DNA of 19,356 nucleotides. Origin: JANWHF01 sp036276235. Lineage in GTDB: Bacteria > Planctomycetota > Phycisphaerae > Tepidisphaerales > Tepidisphaeraceae. Below the pieces are notes generated by a model, which was not told the origin of the DNA, did not search any database, and was given only the letters and a program-made list of their open reading frames with translations. A program made the position numbers and the translations under genes. Shown here in pieces: positions 14,772 to 19,356 of the stretch. Each line of letters begins with the position of its first letter. Within the stretch, counting starts at the first letter, position 1. The stretch spans positions 1 to 19,356 of the forward strand of contig DATBDZ010000127.1 in assembly GCA_036276235.1 (NCBI GenBank). The letters run 5' to 3'.

Positions 14772-14830
14772 AAATCCGAAATCCGAATCCCCGAAATCCG
14801 GATCAAATCCGAATGACCGAAATCCGAATG
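14772..14830. repeat. Degenerate AATCCGAA repeats
   Basis: AATCCGAA or near copies recur four to five times in 59 bp, with CCGAAATCCG between them. They lie upstream of the vWA/Exb operon, about 145 bp from its first start codon. They may be a regulatory cluster or a dispersed planctomycete spacer repeat. I see no clear sigma-70 promoter in 14628-14770. Confidence 0.6.
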
Positions 14831-14896
14831 GACGTCCCGCGAAGAGACGAAGCTGCGAAGTAGGGATGAGCGGCATACCTTCGGACATCATTCATC

Positions 14897-15147
14897 GCGC
14901 CAAGGAGCCAAGACGCCAAGAGGCCAAGGAGGGAATTCCCAGCGACGCCGAAACCCCACAGGGTTGTGCGATGAGCTTCTGGGTTTCCATCCCGACTGCG
15001 GCATCGTTGCTCCTCCTTCCGATTGATTTCCTTTGCGCCCTTTGTCTCTTTGTGCCTTTGCGCAATTCGAATTGCGCAAAGACGCAAAGAGGCAAAGACG
15101 CAAAGAAATTGAATTCTTGGCCTCTTGGCGTCTTGGCACCTTGGCGC
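14897..15147. repeat. Nested inverted repeat with a perfect 24-bp palindrome inside
   Basis: The outer arms are 14897-14928 and 15116-15147 (32 bp, one mismatch; CCAAG-rich words). Inside, a CTTTGCG-type arm (about 15026-15067) faces GCAAAGAC words (15070-15109), centred on a perfect 24-bp palindrome at 15057-15080 (TTTGCGCAATT-CG-AATTGCGCAAA). Both layers are built from short 7-9-base words repeated with small variation. It lies between the Eis-like gene's stop and the vWA/Exb operon, so it may also act as a transcription barrier. No coding is seen. Confidence 0.85.
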
Positions 15148-15177
15148 TTTCCTTTTTCGCCCCCGCGCGCACCGTGC

Positions 15178-16404
15178 TCAGAAGTACTCTTCACAAAATG
15201 GCGCGGGTGTCGTATGCAGGAAGCCCAATCTTCGTGCAACCGGCTCCTCGCATTGTGCAAGTTTCAAGCGCGTCGCATCGACGGCGGACAGCCCGCCGCC
15301 GGCGATGGCGGCCCAGACGCGGTCGGTGCATTCGAATTCCGCGTCTCCCGCGAATGGTGTCACCGTTGCGTGGCCATCGGATACATCGACTGTAAACCGG
15401 CTCAGGTTCCCTTCGCACTCGCGAACGCCGATCGTGATCTTCGCCGCGATGTCGGCCGGGAAATGCATCGCCTCGATGAAGCGCTTGTGATCGAGGACCC
15501 GAAGCTGCATGCGCGTCTGCGGCGTTACTTGCGCGCATGGATGATTCATCTGCCGATGCGGAATCTGCGGCTCGCGCAGCAGCCAATTGAGCGGCAGATC
15601 CGCCGGCACGGTGATCGATGCCGCCGCGAACTGATCGCGCAATGTCGCCAGAAACGACAGTTGGCAAACGAGCGCTTCGGGGTCCTCGAACCCCATTTCG
15701 ACGACCTTCGCCACCTCTTTCCCCTGATCGGTCACGCGCTGGTAAACCAGATATCCGCGAATGGCGGCAGGTTCGGATCGATCGACGACGATAAACTCAT
15801 CCTGCCGGACCTTGTGCCAGTACTCCCACCCGCCGGCTGACCGCTCAATGTCGCATTGCCCCGCCTCAACGATGCGTTGCCGACAGGCGGCCAAATCGGC
15901 GCGATCGCTGGGCTGATAAAACTGCATCCCGTCGCATGGGTCAGAATGCATTGCCGAAAGAGCCAGGTTCCAAGCTGCCCGCCGCTCGACCAGGCCGTAA
16001 CCGAAATGCTCGTAGAAGCTGGCGCGGAACGGCATCAGAGCGCTGACCACCTGCCCGCGCTCGCGCGCGGCGCGGATCACCTCGCGCATGATGCGGCTGG
16101 CGACGCCGCCTCCGTGCGCCGCGGGCCGGCGTCGATGAGTCGCGATCGTGCCCACCCACGCCACGCCCTGGCACGGGACACTGCCGCCGCGGACCCACAT
16201 CGCCATCGACTGCGCGGTGGCGGTGCCGACATCAATGCCATCCTCGGCGGCCAACAGATAATCGCCGGACACTGCCCGCCTATCGTCGCGAATGATCTCC
16301 GCATACCGCGCGCGATGGCTCATCGACGGCGCGAAACAACGCAGCCGAACATCCGCGATGCGATCGAGCGATTCTTCGCCAAGCCAATGGAGGGAAAGGG
16401 CCAT
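15178..16404 (-). CDS. Eis-like GNAT N-acetyltransferase
   Basis: The protein has 408 residues, the usual length for the Eis family (two GNAT folds and a sterol-carrier-like C-terminal domain). Residues 85-115 (VGTIATHRRRPAAHGGGVAS) form the acetyl-CoA loop. SFYEHFGYGL places the conserved catalytic tyrosine at 131. The C-terminal half has the SCP2-like pattern (FTVDVSDGHATVTPF), and the protein ends CEEYF; Eis enzymes use the terminal carboxylate in catalysis. Known members acetylate lysines or aminoglycosides, but the substrate here is unknown. The GGGVAS part of the loop has a small insertion relative to the usual R-R-x-G-x-G. The gene sits alone between a repeat-rich spacer and a PAP2 gene. 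Confidence 0.88.
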   Translation of the reverse strand: MALSLHWLGEESLDRIADVRLRCFAPSMSHRARYAEIIRDDRRAVSGDYLLAAEDGIDVGTATAQSMAMWVRGGSVPCQGVAWVGTIATHRRRPAAHGGGVASRIMREVIRAARERGQVVSALMPFRASFYEHFGYGLVERRAAWNLALSAMHSDPCDGMQFYQPSDRADLAACRQRIVEAGQCDIERSAGGWEYWHKVRQDEFIVVDRSEPAAIRGYLVYQRVTDQGKEVAKVVEMGFEDPEALVCQLSFLATLRDQFAAASITVPADLPLNWLLREPQIPHRQMNHPCAQVTPQTRMQLRVLDHKRFIEAMHFPADIAAKITIGVRECEGNLSRFTVDVSDGHATVTPFAGDAEFECTDRVWAAIAGGGLSAVDATRLKLAQCEEPVARRLGFLHTTPAPFCEEYF

Positions 16405-16416
16405 GAAGGGGATTGG

Positions 16417-16436
16417 AAATTTGAAATCTCAAATTT
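16417..16436. repeat. AT-rich 8-bp-stem hairpin before the Eis-like gene
   Basis: AAATTTGA and TCAAATTT form a perfect stem with a 4-base loop, in the 49-bp gap between the PAP2 stop and the acetyltransferase start. On the minus strand it would sit in the leader just before the ATG at 16404, which has no clear ribosome binding site. It could modulate translation or be a dispersed repeat. Confidence 0.6.
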
Positions 16437-16453
16437 GCAAATCTTTGACGGAC

Positions 16454-17014
16454 TCACAGGTGAATCAACCACACCGACGCATAGGCGACAACATAACCAA
16501 GCGCGATCCCACCCAGAACATCGCTGGGCCAGTGGGCATCCATCACGTATCGCAGGGCGGCACAAATGAGCGCCAGCGCCCAGAACGTAGCCGCGCCTTG
16601 GGGGTAGAGGATCGTCAGCATGACCGACAGGCTGACCGCGCAGGCGCTGTGGCTTGATGGAAAACTTTCGCGGTGATTGTCATGGCGCCAATGCGGCCCG
16701 AGGAACTTGCCGGCGTTTTCGCGGCCCGGCCGCACGCGGCTTAGCAGCCGCTTGATGAGCGTGGAGACGAACGACGTCGCGATCACCGCGATGAGCAGAA
16801 CGATCGCGCCGCGCCGGTGCGGCGGATCAAGCTGCCACACCAGCAGAGCGGCAATCACCGTGCAGACAAACTGCCCGTACTGCGCCAGCAGGCGGCTCTC
16901 ACGCTTGATGTCTCCCTTGAACTTCAGCGCCAGCGTCGTCGGCAGCCCTCTGCTCTCCAGGAGCATCAGCACGCCACACGATACAACAAGGCCGATCAGC
17001 AGCGGCAGGTTCAT
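16454..17014 (-). CDS. PAP2-family membrane phosphatase
   Basis: The protein has 186 residues and five or six transmembrane helices. All three phosphatase motifs are present: K88-RLLSRV-R95-P96, PSSHS at 119-123, and R155-YVMDAH161-WPSD165. The reaction is dephosphorylation of a lipid phosphate (phosphatidate or undecaprenyl pyrophosphate types) at the membrane's outer face. PSSH for the commoner PSGH is a known variant. The ATG at 17014 has no ribosome binding site, and the preceding bases are pyrimidine-rich. It lies 49 bp before the Eis-like gene and may be co-transcribed with it. The natural substrate cannot be told from sequence. Confidence 0.92.
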   Translation of the reverse strand: MNLPLLIGLVVSCGVLMLLESRGLPTTLALKFKGDIKRESRLLAQYGQFVCTVIAALLVWQLDPPHRRGAIVLLIAVIATSFVSTLIKRLLSRVRPGRENAGKFLGPHWRHDNHRESFPSSHSACAVSLSVMLTILYPQGAATFWALALICAALRYVMDAHWPSDVLGGIALGYVVAYASVWLIHL

Positions 17015-17038
17015 GGGAGAGAGAGGGCGGGGGCGCCA

Positions 17039-17118
17039 TCCGTAGGGTGCGCTTTAGCGCACGCGGAACGTTTTGCGCGCGGGGACACCGCCGCGTGTGC
17101 TGAAGCACACCCTACGGA
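17039..17118. repeat. 24-bp inverted repeat of two hairpins upstream of the PAP2 gene
   Basis: TCCGTAGGGTGCGCTTTAGC (continuing GCAC) at 17039-17062 faces its reverse complement at 17095-17118 with three differences. Each arm contains its own palindrome (GTGCGC...GCGCAC and GTGTGC...GCACAC), so the mismatches are compensatory within arms. This is a known-looking planctomycete spacer repeat. It sits immediately upstream of the PAP2 start. Confidence 0.8.
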
Positions 17119-17141
17119 ACTCCACCGAATGGGCGCATGCT

Positions 17142-17290
17142 CCCTCTCCCCTGACTTCGACGAGCTCAGTCGAGTCGTACTCAGGGGAGAGGGCTGGGGT
17201 GAGGGGACGAACGCTTCAATCTCCAAAGAGCGCGCAAGTTCGCGGCCCGTCCCCTCACCCTGCCCTCTCCCCTGAGTACAGGGGAGAGGG
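17142..17290. repeat. Two CCCTCTCCCC palindromes in tandem
   Basis: CCCTCTCCCCTGA (17142-17154) pairs with TCAGGGGAGAGGG (17181-17193) around a 26-base centre. CCCTCTCCCCT (17263-17273) pairs with AGGGGAGAGGG (17280-17290) around GAGTAC. Between them lies a further inverted GGGGTGAGGGGACG/CGTCCCCTCACCC pair. The second element recurs inverted at 19331-19356. It follows the stop of the 17336-19099 gene on the minus strand, so it may also work as a terminator hairpin without a T-run. Confidence 0.8.
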
Positions 17291-17335
17291 TTCTGAGCGA
17301 AGATTCTTCTTTGTCGAACCATGGGAGGCAGGGTG

Positions 17336-19099
17336 TTACGGCGCGGCGTCCGGCGCGGGCGCTGTCGGCGGTGTTGCTGTTTCTACATTCGGCGCGCTTT
17401 CCGCCGATGTCGCTACGCTGGCTTCGCTGAAATCATCGTCGGTTTCTTCAAGGTACACATCGTCCATCTCTGCCGCATCCACTTCGCGGCGGATCAGCAG
17501 GTAGATGATCGTGTTCGAGGAGAAATAGAAGCTGACGACAAATCCGGCCAGCAGGCCCAGGATGATGTAAATCCAGAACGAAATCAGCCCGGCGGCGATC
17601 TTCTCGCTCCACGCCAGCGCGGGGAAAACGATGTCATACGGCAAGCTCTGATCGCTCACCGGCGGCCAGATCTCCGGCCAGTAACGCGCCGGCCTGCCGC
17701 CCAAAAACCAGCCGGCGAAGAAGTGCGTCAGGCTCAGCATCACAAAGATAAAATAGCGGCAGAAGACGAAGGTGATCGATCCATAAATGAGCGAGATCAC
17801 CGTGTAAAACAGCATCTTCCACGGCCGCCCCACGACATAGCTGAATGATCGGCTGATGGCGTCGAAGCTGTCGGTGCCTTCGACGGCGATCGTCGGATAC
17901 ATGACGTTGAATCCGCCCGCCGTCAGTGCCACGACAAGTGTCATGACGAACCCGGCAAGCAGCGCCAGGATGAAGAACGCGCCGACGATGATCGGCCCGA
18001 TCACCTTGATCCACAGCAGCAACCCGCCGGCGGCGATCACCAGGCCCGCGATGAGGATGATGATCAGCGGAATCAGGGGCGCGAAGATGAAGCTGACAAC
18101 TTTGCTCGTGCTGAATCGCAGCGCCTGGCGAACGGAGATGGTCTCGTCGCGCGAAACATCCACCGCCGCGATTCGGGCGATCGCACCGCCGAACACCGCC
18201 CACACCAGCAGGAACCAGGCGGCATACAGAATGAAGTAGCCGAAGTGGTAATGAACCATCCATCCGGGCCCCAGGACGGCAAAGTTGACCAGTCCCTGAA
18301 CGACGCTGACCGGCCCGAAAGAGACTGGCATCGATGATGTCCGATTGCGCGCAAGCGCGTTTTCGGCCATCATCGCCGACATATCCGCCATCGCGCGGCT
18401 GCCGCCAAACGACATGCCGCCCAGCCAATTGCCGGTGAGCGCGGCCTCGCGGATCGCCTGGAATTGGCGCGCCTCATAGTCCATGAACTCGGCGAAGATT
18501 CGGCGCGGCGCGAGCCGGGAAAGCTCTTCGATCTGCGCCGCCGCTTGGCGCTGGGCCTTTTGAATCTCCGACTCTCTTGTATCGGCAATCCGACGATACT
18601 CGAGTTTCCGCTCTGCCTCCGTGAGGTTCTTATTATTGTCTATGTCTGTTTTGCTCTTCTCCGCGGCGGCGTTTGCCTTGTCGATGGCTTCGTTTCGATG
18701 CTGGATGATGTGCCGTTGAAGATCGCCGTAAAGTTCCCCGTGGCGCGCGGCTTCCAACGCCGAATCGCGATCGGTTCTCAGGCCTTCGGAGCGGAGCAGT
18801 GCTGCATATTGCTCGATGCGTTCCTGGCGGAGCGATTCTGAAGTCGTCTCGAAGCTCTCGGTCGGATTCCGCCCAGTTTGATAGGCGCTGTAGCGGTCAA
18901 TCTCGCCGGCCGTGGTGCAGTAAGCGGTTGGCCAAATCGCGTCGAGGACCCGTCCACCCAGATACAGCAGCAATACCAGCAGCAATCCCAAAAACAGCTT
19001 GGAGGGGTGAATCGCCACGCGGAATGCGCGAAAGAGGTGGAGGAAGGGGAATAGTTCGCGCCAATGAATCTGTCGAAGCGTCTGCGAATCTTCCGCCAT
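17336..19099 (-). CDS. Large multi-pass membrane protein with a coiled-coil loop, unknown function
   Basis: The protein has 587 residues. The ATG at 19099 is used: AAAGGAG lies about 9 bp before it and the 20-codon upstream extension is arginine-rich noise. There is one helix at 35-55 and then a long soluble region (60-270), highly charged and helical (SLRQERIEQYAALL, AAAEKSKTDIDNNKNLTEAE) and coiled-coil-like. Helices follow at about 285-310, 337-360, 365-395, 428-460 and 503-535. An acidic, Ala/Pro/Thr-rich tail ends the protein (from 545). The middle (VVSFIFAPLIPLIIILIAG, FSYVVGRPWKMLFYTVISLI) resembles conserved hypothetical membrane proteins of planctomycetes, but I cannot name a family. 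Its neighbours (PAP2, Eis-like) give no strong hint. Confidence 0.8.
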   Translation of the reverse strand: MAEDSQTLRQIHWRELFPFLHLFRAFRVAIHPSKLFLGLLLVLLLYLGGRVLDAIWPTAYCTTAGEIDRYSAYQTGRNPTESFETTSESLRQERIEQYAALLRSEGLRTDRDSALEAARHGELYGDLQRHIIQHRNEAIDKANAAAEKSKTDIDNNKNLTEAERKLEYRRIADTRESEIQKAQRQAAAQIEELSRLAPRRIFAEFMDYEARQFQAIREAALTGNWLGGMSFGGSRAMADMSAMMAENALARNRTSSMPVSFGPVSVVQGLVNFAVLGPGWMVHYHFGYFILYAAWFLLVWAVFGGAIARIAAVDVSRDETISVRQALRFSTSKVVSFIFAPLIPLIIILIAGLVIAAGGLLLWIKVIGPIIVGAFFILALLAGFVMTLVVALTAGGFNVMYPTIAVEGTDSFDAISRSFSYVVGRPWKMLFYTVISLIYGSITFVFCRYFIFVMLSLTHFFAGWFLGGRPARYWPEIWPPVSDQSLPYDIVFPALAWSEKIAAGLISFWIYIILGLLAGFVVSFYFSSNTIIYLLIRREVDAAEMDDVYLEETDDDFSEASVATSAESAPNVETATPPTAPAPDAAP

Positions 19100-19330
19100 G
19101 CGACGGAGCTCCTTTCCCTGCCGCCGGCAAAACCGCCGCCGGCATCTATCCCTGAACACCCCTCGCGCGAAATCACTTCAGCCGCGCGCAAACTACGGCG
19201 GGCATTATAGTCAGATGGCGGGAGGGGTCCAATGAGTGATCTGAACTGCCTGCCACAATTCTGGAAAGTGGTGGCGAGAGAATCGTCATGGGGAACGCCA
19301 ACTCTGAGATTGGCGCGACAGCGAGCCGCC
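19100..19330. other. Leader region of the 587-residue membrane-protein gene
   Basis: No coding frame is credible. Apart from the AAAGGAG site close to the gene and a small hairpin (CGCCAA/TTGGCG, 19296-19315), no confident promoter was seen. Confidence 0.4.
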
Positions 19331-19356
19331 CAGAACCCTCTCCCCTGTACTCAGGG
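19331..19356. repeat. Inverted copy of the 17270-17295 palindrome, cut by the window edge
   Basis: These 26 bases, beginning CAGAACCCTCTCCCC, are the exact reverse complement of 17270-17295. The element continues beyond the window. Together the two copies flank the 17336-19099 gene in opposite orientation. Confidence 0.85.

Overview
The window looks like a piece of a Planctomycetota chromosome, possibly Phycisphaerae-like or an uncultured relative. This rests on the moderately high GC, the large proline/glycine-rich and periplasmic proteins, a remnant of a formylglycine-generating-enzyme-type domain, ExbB/ExbD genes beside von Willebrand factor A (vWA) and repeat-rich periplasmic proteins, and spacers full of long palindromes and heptamer arrays. 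No rRNA, intact tRNA, CRISPR array or complete insertion sequence is visible. Every well-supported gene is on the minus strand, so transcription runs from high to low coordinates.

Left part (1-3976). This is an accessory-looking region bounded by two diverged copies of a tRNA 3'-end-like sequence (46-93 and 3159-3206). It holds a frame-broken FGE-sulfatase-domain remnant (178-363), a doubtful ECF-sigma-like fragment (613-807), a membrane-anchored orphan protein (861-1655) and a two-zinc-ribbon HIRAN-domain protein (1777-2973). About 1 kb of non-coding DNA follows, with hairpins and a GATGCAAC cluster.

Core enzyme block (3977-6189). glmS (glucosamine-6-phosphate synthase) is followed 5 bp later by a small conserved gene of unknown function. 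Upstream of glmS is a spacer with a perfect 54-bp inverted repeat (6500-6650).

Two-gene HNH module (6745-7424). A small helical protein and an HNH nuclease overlap by ATGA. A strong TATAAT element lies so close to the first ATG that the transcript is probably leaderless.

Energised-complex operon (7448-14627). In order of transcription: a TonB-like transmembrane protein whose periplasmic domain is a vWA domain, a secreted paralogue of that vWA domain, an ExbB/TolQ/MotA channel protein, two ExbD proteins, and a 965-residue secreted helical-repeat protein. The first protein has a SxxxH transmembrane motif like that of TonB. I infer a proton-motive-force-driven envelope machine in which a vWA (MIDAS) domain replaces the TonB C-terminal domain. 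This is the most interesting system here. Junctions in the 3' half of the cluster carry heptamer arrays or a perfect 32-bp palindrome.

Right part (14628-19356). A repeat-filled spacer is followed by an Eis-like GNAT acetyltransferase, a PAP2 phosphatase and a large multi-pass membrane protein of unknown function. The last is flanked by inverted copies of a CCCTCTCCCC palindrome.
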